A stretch of 64,000 nucleotides of DNA from Fragilaria crotonensis (taxonomy: Eukaryota > Bacillariophyta > Fragilariophyceae > Fragilariales > Fragilariaceae). Positions 1 to 9,946 of the stretch are shown in pieces. Made by a program: the position numbers and the translations under genes. Location of the stretch: the NCBI GenBank assembly GCA_022925895.1, contig JAKSYS010000149.1, forward strand, positions 41,582 through 105,581, written 5' to 3'. The notes beneath the pieces are model-generated. The model was not told the origin of the DNA. It ran no database searches and was given only the letters and a program-made list of their open reading frames with translations. The number at the start of each line of letters is the position of its first letter. Within the stretch, counting starts at the first letter, position 1.

Positions 1-67
1 AAACAACGGACGAACAGCAAGAGATGCAGCCACCGTTGCGCAAAGACTGCAGTGAGGATTGTTTGCC

Positions 68-1423
68 TTAGACCGGTATGGAGTCAACATGATGAATATC
101 TACTCCAGTGAGCATCGCAGGGTCGCCCTTCTGAAGATCTTCTGAGGCTAAATCGACGTCCTTGAGAAAGAGAGCCAATTCAGTTGTATCCACGTCTCCA
201 ATGTCCATTTCTATTGGATCTTCGGCTTTTTGGTACTGGAGAGTATCTAATGATGCTGCTGATGCATCAAGTTCTCCTTGATTGTATGCGACAATATCAC
301 ATGGAATGGAACTTGTCACTACATCAAGCTCATGGAGCTGGTTCATTTCGCTGCTTCTAACAGTTGGGAGTGGTATTGGTGTATTTTGAAAACAATCTCC
401 CGATTCCATGAACGTCATTTCATAAAAGTTAGGCTCGTCATGTGGGTTGCTTGACGTTCGAACTCCAGTCCCTTTCACCCGCGTCCTATGCATCTTTGCT
501 GTCAAGTCAGGACGACCACGCAAAAAGAATTCGTTGTAGTAGCCCCCTCGGTCCGAGCTTTGCCCAGTGAGGCGGCAGAAACCGTAAAGGTTGAGTTGTC
601 TTTGGAAAGACGAAATTTTTGATTGGCGGAAGAACTTCGGCATCACTTGTTCGACGAAGCTCTTCGAGTCGTACACCGAAAAGGCTCTCCCGTGCGGAAG
701 CCATGAGACAATACTGGAAAATCCCTGGTCTTCCGCTGAATCCAGCATATTGTACAAGACAAGTGGGAACGGTGTGACAACTCCACCTTTGGCGGACAAG
801 GCATTGACGTTACCGGCCGTGAAGATTGGGTATTCCTCCCTATCTTCAGAGTGGTCGTGATAATTGTGATGCACGAAGTGCCGCCTATGATGCTTGGCGG
901 TCCAGCCAGGGTCAGCGGGGGTTGGCTTGCCCCGCGCCGACCTTCGGCGTGTATAGCTCTTGCGACAACATACCACGTCGTTGCTCTCATCACCCTCGTT
1001 AGGGTTGTACTCGTCGTCGCTGGGAGTGTCATCTTGTTCCGCAGAGTAGGGATACAAATAGAGTGGATCGTCCTCCGCGGACGAATTATATTCCCCAAAG
1101 TGCATGAACTTTGACGCAGTTGAAGTTGGACTTGATACGCAGTAGTTTGCGTATGACTTCACCTGCTCGGGGCGTATCTGCCTATTTCTCAAAGTGATTT
1201 GCAGCTCGGGTGTCCGATTGCTCTCCATGGGAATGAGATCGTTTCGTATGCCTCCCATGTTAGTAGTTGGTTTTGTGAGGCCGCTTGTGGTAGCGCACAT
1301 TTTATGATTCCACCAGCTGTTTGGCGAAAAATTGAGTTGAATTGTGTTGTTGCTCTGTTCAGTGTAAATGTTCTTCGGTCTTCTTGTTGGCTGAAATGTG
1401 AGCTGTTCCTGTCGTGTTCCCAT
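68..1423 (-). CDS. HSF-type DNA-binding transcription factor
   Basis: Intronless 451-residue protein starting at ATG (MGTRQEQ). The HSF-type winged-helix DNA-binding domain lies at about residues 213-325, with the hallmark FRQSKISSFQRQLNLYGF recognition-helix region at about 265-282 and GGYYNEFFLRGR at about 293-303. Just upstream are a Cys/Arg-rich stretch and an NYHDH motif (about 187-191), also found before the domain in the second HSF protein of this window. The C-terminal 120 residues are acidic, which would suit an activation region. I see no clear HR-A/B coiled coil. HSF-domain proteins bind nGAAn heat-shock elements and are strongly expanded in diatoms, so the name does not prove a heat-stress role. 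The family call is secure; target genes are unknown. Confidence 0.93.
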   Translation of the reverse strand: MGTRQEQLTFQPTRRPKNIYTEQSNNTIQLNFSPNSWWNHKMCATTSGLTKPTTNMGGIRNDLIPMESNRTPELQITLRNRQIRPEQVKSYANYCVSSPTSTASKFMHFGEYNSSAEDDPLYLYPYSAEQDDTPSDDEYNPNEGDESNDVVCCRKSYTRRRSARGKPTPADPGWTAKHHRRHFVHHNYHDHSEDREEYPIFTAGNVNALSAKGGVVTPFPLVLYNMLDSAEDQGFSSIVSWLPHGRAFSVYDSKSFVEQVMPKFFRQSKISSFQRQLNLYGFCRLTGQSSDRGGYYNEFFLRGRPDLTAKMHRTRVKGTGVRTSSNPHDEPNFYEMTFMESGDCFQNTPIPLPTVRSSEMNQLHELDVVTSSIPCDIVAYNQGELDASAASLDTLQYQKAEDPIEMDIGDVDTTELALFLKDVDLASEDLQKGDPAMLTGVDIHHVDSIPV

Positions 1424-2402
1424 ATCGCCACAAGGCTACTTTCTACGCGCTGTAAAAGGTATCTTGCATTCTCAAACGAAGAATCGCTCTACGGACAAAT
1501 GTTGGTTCATGTCGTGAACATTGCTTCGCATTTGCTACCTCCCAAGCGGGTGGTTTGGACGTCGATGATGGTCGCCAGATTGTCTCCTTGTATCAACTTG
1601 GCGTAATTTCGAGACCATTAGTGTTGAGTGCCGCTTGATCAGGCATCTCGTTTTTGTCCTGGAATTCAAACGAGTTCGAGGAAGGCAGCACATCATGAGG
1701 TGAGACATGTGACACATCAACATTTAACTGCAAATTGCAGTGAACACCACAAAGCATTCAAGCGATTCCTACTACGAGGTAGTACGACATATTCAACTCT
1801 TGTACAACCACTGTCCTACTGAGACTTACTCCGAGTACAGCAGGTGCCAATGGCCACATACCCTGTTACCGTATACTCCGGTACGAATGATAGTGCTTGC
1901 TGAGGGAGTCGCTTACGAGACTGTGGCGGACTGTCGTCGGCTGGCCTTGATTCACACTTGAAGGAACCACAATGCCGTATCGTCGAGCTCGAGTTTCGAC
2001 AATTCCAGAACCCACTTCGTATGCCCCGTCGAGGTTCGCTTTTCAATGGTCATGGCCGAACCATGTGACTGAGAGTGTTCAGAATCATTGCTGAATCGTA
2101 CTTGGTGACCATGCCAACCAGTAGTTGTGTGACATCAGCTCGAAAGAGACGGACGATGTCGAACAATTGGCTTTGTTGAGGTCGTCGTTTGACACTCTAC
2201 ACAAAAGTGTACACGTCCGGCTAGACCATGAATGCCGCGGGAGGCTTGTAAGGGTAAGCGTGTATCCCTTCATGTTCGGTAAGTCTGCGCTTGCGAGTTG
2301 CTACCTATCCTGTTAATGAGTTATGACCCACCGCTAATTGCTGTCAAAACCTAAGTTGGTCATAGCAATTCTATTGCTTTTAGAGCCCACGAAAAAACCA
2401 AC
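1424..2402. other. Intergenic, no gene recognised
   Basis: About 1 kb between the 5' end of the HSF gene and the 3' end of the RCC1-like gene. The open frames here are short and unlike any family I know. It must hold the HSF promoter; I see no recognisable repeat or RNA gene. Confidence 0.5.
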
Positions 2403-4367
2403 CTATTTGCTACTGCTGCCGAAGGCTGCACTGAAAACCCGTCCGATGGAAGACCTCGAGGACGGCTCTCCCGTCTTCTTCTTCTCGGAACTGCTGGTTA
2501 GTTTTTGCATGAACTTGGACATGCTTGACGTCCTGGGTTTCTTTTGAGACAAAGGCGTGTCTGGGGCGATCATTTGACCCCGCGGCGGCGAACGTGTGGT
2601 ATTTGACTCTGGTGACATTGCAAGAGGACTAGACACGTCCGCAGCTGACTTGGAATCAGGAGTGAAATTCAAATTCGTTGCAAAAGACATGGCATCCGTT
2701 GCCGTAGTGACGGCATCTGTCTCACCCGAGTATGAAGATAACTCATCATCTTCATTTCTTAACGGTACAACCATCGATAAACGGCGCGCTTGTTGGACTT
2801 CGTGTAAAGTGCGTCCAATCGTCGGGATTTGGTCAGGGTCGCGGACCTTGCCGTACACAAGCAGATGACTAGGACCACCTGCCAGCAATTCAATGTCCAG
2901 GTCACTGAGAGCATCCACCCTTTTTGGTAACAAGACGTTGTGACGCGAATCAAAAGATTTGGCCTCAAGAGTCCGACTCTTGATTTGAGCTATTGTCGTC
3001 GCATTTGACACAGCTTCCATGACTGGCAATTCAGAAGAATGGGGCAAGCCCAGAGTGCCAGGGTCGTTATAGCCCCATGCATAGACATGGCCTGAGGACG
3101 AAACTGCAAGACTGTAGCAACCGACTGCGTGAATGCTTGTGACCTTGGGCACATTGGCAAGCATGTGAGAAGCGAACTGCCCCTGTTCTTTGGAAGCCAC
3201 TTTGGAAGCGTCCATCGACCCCGTTGCCGCCGATTGATCTAATGACCAGCGTCTGACTGATTCTGATCTCACAGATGCATCTAGAGTGGCAGCACTTTCT
3301 GTCGCTTGTGCAGTGTCCATTTCTTCATCGGGTGGCTGGCTAACAATACCATGTGACGAAGCGTCTGCTAGTTGTTGTCCCGCGACAATAGCGACAAAAT
3401 CAAGATCCCCGACCAATTTGGGGCGCGGAATGATGGAAAAAGCTCCGCCCATTCCCAACTGTCCTTCAGGACCAAGACCCCACGAAAAAACTCTCCCACC
3501 GCCCGTCAAGGCTAGTGAATGCGAATCTCCGGCAGCCACGCTGACAATCACGACGCGTTGCAGTGCTTCCAGTAGGCGAGGAGTCGGTACAGTTGTCCGC
3601 CGAGAGGAATGGCCACATCCTACGCTGGAACCCCAGGTGAAGACACGGCCAGTGTCTTTTTCGAGTGCGACATTGTGTCCCTTGCCACAGGCAATTTGAC
3701 AATAATGACCTTCGACGACTTCAGGAAACACAATAGTCGACGGAGCTTGAAACCCACATTGATTTCTTCGATTCGAACCCCACGTATACAGTCGGCCATC
3801 CTGTAACAGTGCTGCTCCGTGCCAGGCACCGCATTCAATGGAAATGATTGGCGACCCACCGGTGGCTTGCGGCATCAAATGTGCGATAATTTGCGGCTTT
3901 TCCAACAAACTGACATTGGGACCGTGTCCGAGCTGTCCAAAGTGGCCAGCGCCCCAAGACGCCACCACACCGTGTTCGCTTCTTGCCAAGCAAAAGTGCC
4001 GACCTCCGGCAAGCTGAACGATCCTTTGATTGAAATAAACTCGTTGAGGTTTCTCTCGTAATAAACCGTGTAACATGCCAACTTGGAGAATCTTTCCCGA
4101 TTTCGTGAGAATTAGCGACGAAGTAGTAGTACAGCAGAGTTGATGGACATCAAAACCGTCCAAATATTCGCGAGCAGGTACGTTATCGAGTGAGACTTCA
4201 GTGGAGCCACCCAATGCGTGGAAATAATTCGAACCGAAACCAATCAATCGATGCTGAGGTTGTCTAGGATGGCGACCGCGACCGGCACTGCCACTGCGAT
4301 TACCATTCTGAATTTGAACATTTTTTCTGTTATCGCTGCTGCTTTGACTTGTCATGTTCGTAGCCAT
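2403..4367 (-). CDS. RCC1-repeat (beta-propeller) protein
   Basis: Intronless, 654 residues from the ATG at 4367 (MATNMTSQ); the frame stays open further upstream but only from a GTG. RCC1-type repeats are recognisable from about residue 40 to 340 by recurring W-G motifs: VVASWGAGHFGQLGHG, LYTWGSNRRNQCGF, VFTWGSSVGCGHSS and VFSWGLGPEGQLGMGG. A further blade follows a 90-residue linker (VYAWGYNDPGTLGLPHS, then a final LLAGGPSHLLVYG). This would make a seven-bladed propeller with an insertion. The C-terminal 150 residues are Ser/Thr- and Lys-rich and low complexity. RCC1 folds act as Ran exchange factors or as general scaffolds. Without other domains I call it an RCC1-like protein of unknown role, not RCC1 itself. 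Confidence 0.9.
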   Translation of the reverse strand: MATNMTSQSSSDNRKNVQIQNGNRSGSAGRGRHPRQPQHRLIGFGSNYFHALGGSTEVSLDNVPAREYLDGFDVHQLCCTTTSSLILTKSGKILQVGMLHGLLREKPQRVYFNQRIVQLAGGRHFCLARSEHGVVASWGAGHFGQLGHGPNVSLLEKPQIIAHLMPQATGGSPIISIECGAWHGAALLQDGRLYTWGSNRRNQCGFQAPSTIVFPEVVEGHYCQIACGKGHNVALEKDTGRVFTWGSSVGCGHSSRRTTVPTPRLLEALQRVVIVSVAAGDSHSLALTGGGRVFSWGLGPEGQLGMGGAFSIIPRPKLVGDLDFVAIVAGQQLADASSHGIVSQPPDEEMDTAQATESAATLDASVRSESVRRWSLDQSAATGSMDASKVASKEQGQFASHMLANVPKVTSIHAVGCYSLAVSSSGHVYAWGYNDPGTLGLPHSSELPVMEAVSNATTIAQIKSRTLEAKSFDSRHNVLLPKRVDALSDLDIELLAGGPSHLLVYGKVRDPDQIPTIGRTLHEVQQARRLSMVVPLRNEDDELSSYSGETDAVTTATDAMSFATNLNFTPDSKSAADVSSPLAMSPESNTTRSPPRGQMIAPDTPLSQKKPRTSSMSKFMQKLTSSSEKKKTGEPSSRSSIGRVFSAAFGSSSK

Positions 4368-5281
4368 GTGAGTTTGAACGTTGGAACGCAAACAGTAATA
4401 CTCGGAAGTACAGAGTATCGGGAGCACACGACTCGTGCCAAGCGTAGTGCTACGGCTGATGCTGCTCTTCCGACCACAACCAGTACTACCGCCCAGCCCT
4501 GCCTACCAGCGTGTCGATCCTGCGACTCAATCGTTGTATCGTTGTACCACCAACGTGTTGATGCTGGCTGAAGGCCTTGCTCTAGCAAGTAATAGCACTT
4601 GTCTGATGCAAGAGCCGTCAGTCTTGGCGGGTCGCCTGCGATGAGTGTGCATGAGTCAACCTGGATTTTGGCATTTTTTACGATACGATGGGTAGTGTCG
4701 TCCGTAAAATGGAATGCTGCATACTCATACATGTATATATGATTTCCGTTCAGTGTACAGTGTACAGTAACATATACTCGAAGTACTCCAGTAGTCCAGT
4801 ATTGCAGTACCATGTTTTGGTATGCGGACTACAAGAAACATACGGACACCCGAACACGCACTTTCGGTCCATATCATACGATCACTGGGAGGTGCGCCAA
4901 CCAACAAGAAATATACATGTACATAGCGCTATCTTCGCTCAGGTTAACAACAATCATTTGTCTGACCTGCGTTCAGGATAAATCCCAGAAAACGCGGGCG
5001 TGTTAAAAAACATATATGATAAAACACAACCGTATTTTTGATTTGTTGCCACAACAGATTACCAGGTATGAGTACTCTATCAAGTTTCGCATACTACCGG
5101 TACATTGTAGTACATGTAAAAAACATACGTAGTACCTGGTACCAAATTCCGGAGATTGTCAAGGTACATACAAGTACAAAGCGCAGGGTTGGTGATGCTA
5201 CCAGTACTAGGTACTAGTACTGGACCTCCAGTTACCAGTTAACAACAGGTAAAATTAAAAAAGAGAATGAAGTAATTTCTA
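4368..5281. other. Intergenic with many GTAC-containing words
   Basis: Upstream of the RCC1-like gene and up to the target TA of the pogo-like element. It is rich in short self-complementary words such as AGTACT, GGTACC and CCAGTAC (for example around 4740-4810 and 5085-5235). No gene is supported. Confidence 0.5.
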
Positions 5282-5307
5282 CCGTAAATTGCGCCCATTA
5301 AGAGATG
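5282..5307 (+). repeat. Left terminal inverted repeat
   Basis: 26 bp starting CCGTAAATTG, preceded by the TA target site. Perfect inverted match to 8242-8267. Confidence 0.93.
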
Positions 5308-5541
5308 GGGAATGTACTGTACATGAATCACTTTCAAAATCTCTTAATCACCACAAACTTTTAATTTTTGCATGTACAAGATTCCTGACAGTAGGAGTAG
5401 TCAACGACTACTACAGTACCTTGCAACTTGCAACACGTGAAGACAAAATGGCGCGTTTGTTGCTCATACTACTACCTGGCGCTGTTTCATTGTTTCAACT
5501 CAAGCCGCTTTCATTGTGGGCGCTACTACCTCAACAAAATC

Positions 5542-6926
5542 ATGGCTTCTGATAACGAGGATGACAATGTTGAGCCTATGAACAGAGAGGCACGTAAAAA
5601 GGGACGAAGAAGGTTCACTATCCAGGAAAAGGCTTCAATTATCCGGACAGTGGCGCGTCTGATGGAGCAGCATGGCATGACGCGGCGCGAAGCGTGTGAG
5701 GACCTCAACATCAACCCTGGCATGCATTGGGCATGGACAAAAAGTATTGATGCAATGCTTGAAGTCAAGAAGAACAACATCAAGGCAAAATGCATTCATC
5801 GCGGAAAGGACTCTTGTTTGACACAACACAAGCAAGAATTATTGCAGTTTATCTTCGAACTCCGCGAGCAAGGAATGGCGGTGTCAGTCCCTATGGTGTC
5901 GATAAAAGCTGCTGGAATTTCTGAGCAATTCCGCATGAAATCAAAGGATGCACAATATCACTCAGCCCGAAGGTTTATCCGTAGCCAGGGGCTCGTGTTT
6001 CGTCTTGGGACAAATGAATCACAACGTTCACCTGCAGAGGTTGCCGCCGAGGCCTTGGATTATATACAAAATGTTGCACGTCCAAAGGTATCACAACATG
6101 GTGTCAGACATGAAGATTTCATTCTAAACATGGATCAGACACCGATTCCATTTACTTACAACCCAAAGAAAACCATTGAAGTTGTGGGAAGACAAGGCGC
6201 ACAGTTCACATTCGAAGGTCAACCGGTGATACGAAGCGCGCCACATTTGCCATGACTGTCACTGCTTCTGGTAAGGTTCTCAAGCCTGTGCTTATATTTA
6301 AGGGTGCTCGAAATGGCCGGATTGTACAACGTGAATTTCCATTGTATGAAACAGACATGATTTACTTGTGTCAGCAAAATGCTTGGATGGACGAGGAAGC
6401 GATGATTGTTTCGGTTGACCACGTGCTTCGCCCTTACATTGAAACCGCGCCAGCTGGCATTCTTCCTATTTTATTTTTGGATGCATATCGCTGCCTGTCA
6501 CATGATGGCATCAGTTGTCGGCAGAATCCAAGATTTAGGAGTTGAGGTTGAACACATCCCTGGGGGGGTGTACTTCATTGTGCCAACCTGTCGACATCGG
6601 AGTGAACAAGCCCTTTAAGAACCGGATTAGAGGACAGTGGGAGGAGTGGAGGATGATTGCAGAAGGATTAGCAAATGGTACGACATTGCCACCAACAAGA
6701 CAGAACATAATTGAATGGACTCGGATTGCAATGAACAGCCTCCCCTGCACAAATGATACAAAATGCTTGGAGGCATGGCGTGTACTCCTGGTTTCCAATA
6801 GCAGCAGCAGAACAACCACCGGAAGCGCAGCATGCTGCTGACGAGGAAGCAATTCCTGCTGCTCTTGATGTACAAGCTGAACGCGAGGAAGACGAGGAAA
6901 GCAATACTGACAGCGTAGATATTTAA
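5542..6926 (+). pseudogene. Pogo/Tigger-like DDE transposase, frameshifted
   Basis: The reading starts at ATG 5542 (MASDNEDDN), passes a basic helix-turn-helix region (RRRFTIQEKASIIRTVARLM, then REACEDLNI) and enters a DDE_1-type catalytic domain. The three acidic residues are visible in order: NMDQTPIPFTY (about 6130), FLDAYRC (about 6478) and QPVDIGVNKPFKNRIRGQW (about 6590). The frame must change at least four times: near 6200, near 6495 (a few extra bases between AYRC and HMMASVV), in the G7 run at about 6559-6565, and near 6780. The tail is acidic and ends at TAA 6924-6926. The spacing and the QPVD..NKPFK motif match pogo/Tigger transposases. The gene is inactive as sequenced; some indels in homopolymers could be assembly errors. 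Confidence 0.88.
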
Positions 6927-6996
6927 TCCAATAGTAGGTTTATCTTTTGAACAATACTTTTTACTAATAGTAACTACGATTCTACTTATCTTGATA

Positions 6997-8117
6997 TTAA
7001 TAGCTATCGTCTTCAGCAACATAATCTTCATCATCACTATCATCACTAAAACACGCATACACCTTTGTTCCATTCCTTGTGTATTGGACTTCTAAATCCT
7101 CCAATCGTACCTTCTTCTTGTCCGGCAAACCAAATCTCTTCTTCCTCTTCACCGGCAGCTTCCTTGCTGTGGTGGTAGCTGGTGCTGGTGAGGACGTTCG
7201 AACACCAAGCACTTGTTCCTCTTCACCTGTTCTTTTTCCCGAAGCAACTTTCTTCCGACTGGTACTCTGTATGTTCCTTGTTGTATCAGTAGAAGCAGCA
7301 ACGGAATCATTGTTGTTCTTCTGAAGAGTAGCATTTTTCTGCGCCAATGCCACCTTCTCCACAATACGGTTGCTATGTCTGGGACGGCGTCAAATCATTC
7401 CTTTCCTTGATTTCTCTTCTTTTCTTTGCAAACGCATTTGAATCCTTTGCAGGCGGAGGGGTGTGACACTGTTGTGGGGCAGGTGCATCTGTTGTTGTTG
7501 CGTTTGTAAAATCCTGCTGCACATGATTTTCATGCTGCTGTTGTGTCCTCATCGTCGTCAAGGAGTCAATGTTCGCGCCTCGTGGATCGTCGTCATAGGA
7601 CACAAAAAATGTCTTCGTCTCCTCCCAAACGGGTGAGGAGCGCCATTTCTTCTGCACTGTCTTCCTCTCCTTTTGCAATGTTAGCCAAGAAAGCGGTGGT
7701 GGCCTTGCTGGTAGTGCATTTTGCAGCAGACGAAAAATCAGAGATAAGCGCTGCCAGACAACAGCCCATGTTGTGTCGCCACTTCTTTCGCTTGATTGGA
7801 CTGTCGCTCCCAGCAGAATACACCTCTGTGACTTGTGCCAAAACTCCATCAAATGTTTTGGCGTGGGCAACAAAGTGACGTTGTAAGAATCCAACACGAC
7901 ACTGGTCAATACCATCTGAAACATGGTACGCAGCAATCGAGGTCTCTTCTCTGCCAACACAGTTGAGAATTTGTACCTTCCTAAGCCTCAGAACAACATC
8001 TTCCTCGACGAGGGTGCCACAAACGTCATGTTGACAACACGATCGACCGTTACTGTTGGCTTCAATGCCAACTATTTCAACGGTGATGCCAGTCGGGTGA
8101 TGAATGCTTGCGCTCAT
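6997..8117 (-). pseudogene. Convergent second gene of the pogo-like element
   Basis: Lies inside the inverted repeats, tail to tail with the transposase (70 bp apart). The likely start is ATG 8117 (MSASIHHPTG). About 170 residues read well (VVLRLRKVQILNCVGREETS, then IAAYHVSDGIDQCRVGFL and SPIKRKKWRHNMGCC). The frame must shift near 7610 to continue with FFVSYDDDPRG, and again near 7375 to join a basic segment (KRKKRFGLPDKKKVRLEDLE) that ends in an acidic tail (DDSDDEDYVAEDDSY). The total would be about 370 residues. I do not recognise the family. The conserved-looking N-terminal half and the place inside the element suggest an accessory transposition protein rather than captured host sequence; that is inference. 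Confidence 0.6.
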
Positions 8118-8241
8118 GGTCAATGCGTGGTGCTGTTGTGTGTGGTTGCATACTTAGCATCTCTTAATCACCACAAGATTGCGTATTTTAGGATGTACAT
8201 AAGATTCCGTCAGAATTCCGTGAAAATCTCTTAATCACCTT

Positions 8242-8267
8242 CATCTCTTAATGGGCGCAATTTACGG
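8242..8267 (-). repeat. Right terminal inverted repeat
   Basis: Exact reverse complement of 5282-5307, ending TTTACGG and followed by the TA target site at 8268-8269. Confidence 0.93.
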
Positions 8268-9448
8268 TAGAGTGAAATCCTGCCCTTTAACAACCGGGAC
8301 CACTCCATTAACTACTAAACTAACAATAGTGCAACGTTGTTGGTTACAGAATTACTGCAACCTCCAATAGGATACTCCTGCAACAGTGCTTTGGTTAACT
8401 TAGATTAACTGGCAGGCACTTGGTGCGAGGAAGAATTGACTTGTAAGAGTTTGAAGTGTAATGCATGGGAAACAGATTGCTGGTGCTTGTAACATCCTTG
8501 AGCCAATTGAATGTTGATATTGATTATGAGCAGAAGAATCCTTAAATACTCAAGTAGTGTTGCATGTAGGAACTGCATTTTGCAGTATGCTTCTCAGATG
8601 TCAATGATAAGTTATGGGTGATACTATACTGTCAATTCGGGAATTTCTGAAAATATGCAAGAACCCATGAGCCCCCCCCCCCCCCCCCAACCTACTGAGC
8701 GCGCCATTTGTTCTAATTTGCGGTGATTAAGAGATTTTGAAAGTGATTTATGTACATTCCCCATCCCTTAATGGGCGCAAATTACGGTAGTACAAAAGTA
8801 CCATAACCCTCCTCGCGAGTGCCCATGGTGAAACCAGCCATATGCATCAATACATACCTTTCATTGTTCATAGAGAGGAATCCGATTCTGCGTCACCTAT
8901 CACCTATCACTCTACCGGTAGTAATAACATCACTCCAACATTCAATATGTGGTATTGTAGTACTGTAGCTCTACTAGGGCGCTGTCTGCAGTCTGCAGGA
9001 TACAAAAAAAAAAATTAGCTGCCTCCAATCTATGAGAATCTATGTCATAGTAGTACTTGTAGTAGAGTTTGAAATTGGCACTTGCCGGACTGAACAGCTG
9101 GTGATGTATGATGTGAATGATGTTAGAGCGTAGTATTGGTGTACCAGGTACAAGTACTCCGCATTACTCCACCACACTTGTACTTGTACCAGAGAAGAAC
9201 CAAACTTGCACCTTGAAGCGTTTCCTTCATCATGAAATGCCGTTACGTGGTTCTCATTTCGAATGACACGCATCACGCATTATCTTCGCAAACGAACGTG
9301 ATTCGTGTATGTTCAATCGGCACTGAACGTGTCATCGAAGGTGACTGGAAACGCTGAGATTAAGTATCATACATACGTAAACGATCCTTTAGGAGATTGG
9401 TACTGTAGTTTGGTCATACATGTCATCCTAGGTATTTGTGATTCGTAT
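8268..9448. other. Intergenic with a 17-base C run
   Basis: No gene recognised. Contains a pure C run at 8672-8688, an orphan transposon end (listed separately), an A run near 9005-9014, and scattered GTAC palindromes. Confidence 0.5.
8717..8787 (-). mobile_element. Orphan end of the pogo-like element
   Basis: Reverse-complement match over about 70 bp to the left end of the pogo-like element (5282-5356), including the terminal repeat with one or two changes and the GGTGATTAAGAG subterminal word at 8722-8733. It ends TTACGG with TA at 8788-8789. The match to the left end is longer than the one at the true right end, so this is either a remnant of a second insertion or an alternative right terminus of a larger element. 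Confidence 0.75.
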
Positions 9449-9622
9449 GTACCGGTTGAAGTTACGTCACAGCAACCGCGATCCATTGATTCGGTGTTGG
9501 CTTCTCTCAAATCCTCGACGGGGCTGTACTGGCAGGTACCGGTTTCCGCTACGTCACTGCAACCGCGATCCATTGATTCGGTGATGGCTTCCCTGAAATC
9601 ATCGACAGCGCTCGTAATGAAA
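9449..9622. repeat. Two-copy tandem repeat, 87 bp
   Basis: Two adjacent copies (9449-9535 and 9536-9622), each starting GTACCGGTT and sharing GCAACCGCGATCCATTGATT. The frame stays open through both copies on both strands, but no domain is visible, so I do not call a gene. Confidence 0.8.
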
Positions 9623-9864
9623 TTGAACTGTGCATGCAAGGTCCCGATTGTCAGTCAAATTGTCGACGAAGGCATCCTGTTTTTGTGTGTGCTTTGACAC
9701 GGAGAAGTGGATCTACTTCGAAAGGCACATGCATGAACTAGTAAGCAACACCATAGGAAGCAGCATGTGATCGTGCAAAAAATAGTTATGGATGTGTATT
9801 ACAGGAAAAGCCAGCTTCATATGTATAACAGGAAAAGGCAGCGTCAAATATGAATGTTGCAATC

Positions 9865-9946
9865 GACGACACAAGCTGCCATAGGTCCCCGAACTTGGTG
9901 GTTCTTTGCAGATCTTTCGAGATGTTCATTTGTGAAAGGAAATGTT
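9865..9946 (-). pseudogene. Degenerate copy of the HSF gene's 3' end
   Basis: This stretch repeats the last ~100 bp of the HSF gene (9950-10052) with an internal deletion. Both share CATAGGTC-CCGAA and the block AGATCTTTCGAGATGTTCA plus GTGAAAGGAAATG. It sits immediately downstream of the stop codon, so the 3' end of the gene has been tandemly duplicated and has decayed. Confidence 0.75.

Larger units (their letters stand above)
5282..8267 (+). mobile_element. Tc1/mariner-pogo-like DNA transposon (decayed)
   Basis: The element starts with CCGTAAATTGCGCCC and ends with its exact reverse complement. The perfect terminal inverted repeats are 26 bp (5282-5307 and 8242-8267), flanked by TA on both sides (5280-5281, 8268-8269) as expected for Tc1/mariner. 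It carries a plus-strand DDD transposase pseudogene and a convergent minus-strand second gene. A subterminal word CTCTTAATCACC recurs near the ends (5341, 8161, 8228) and may be a transposase-binding site. Both genes have several frameshifts, so this copy cannot be autonomous. Another copy of the left end lies just outside at 8717-8787. Confidence 0.88.

Noticed and set aside
8672-8688. C17 run as a biological signal
   Set aside because: Likely simple homopolymer slippage, possibly of assembly origin.
9305-9697. 130-residue open frame over the 87-bp repeats
   Set aside because: The opposite strand is open as well, the peptide has no domain, and openness is explained by the tandem repeat.
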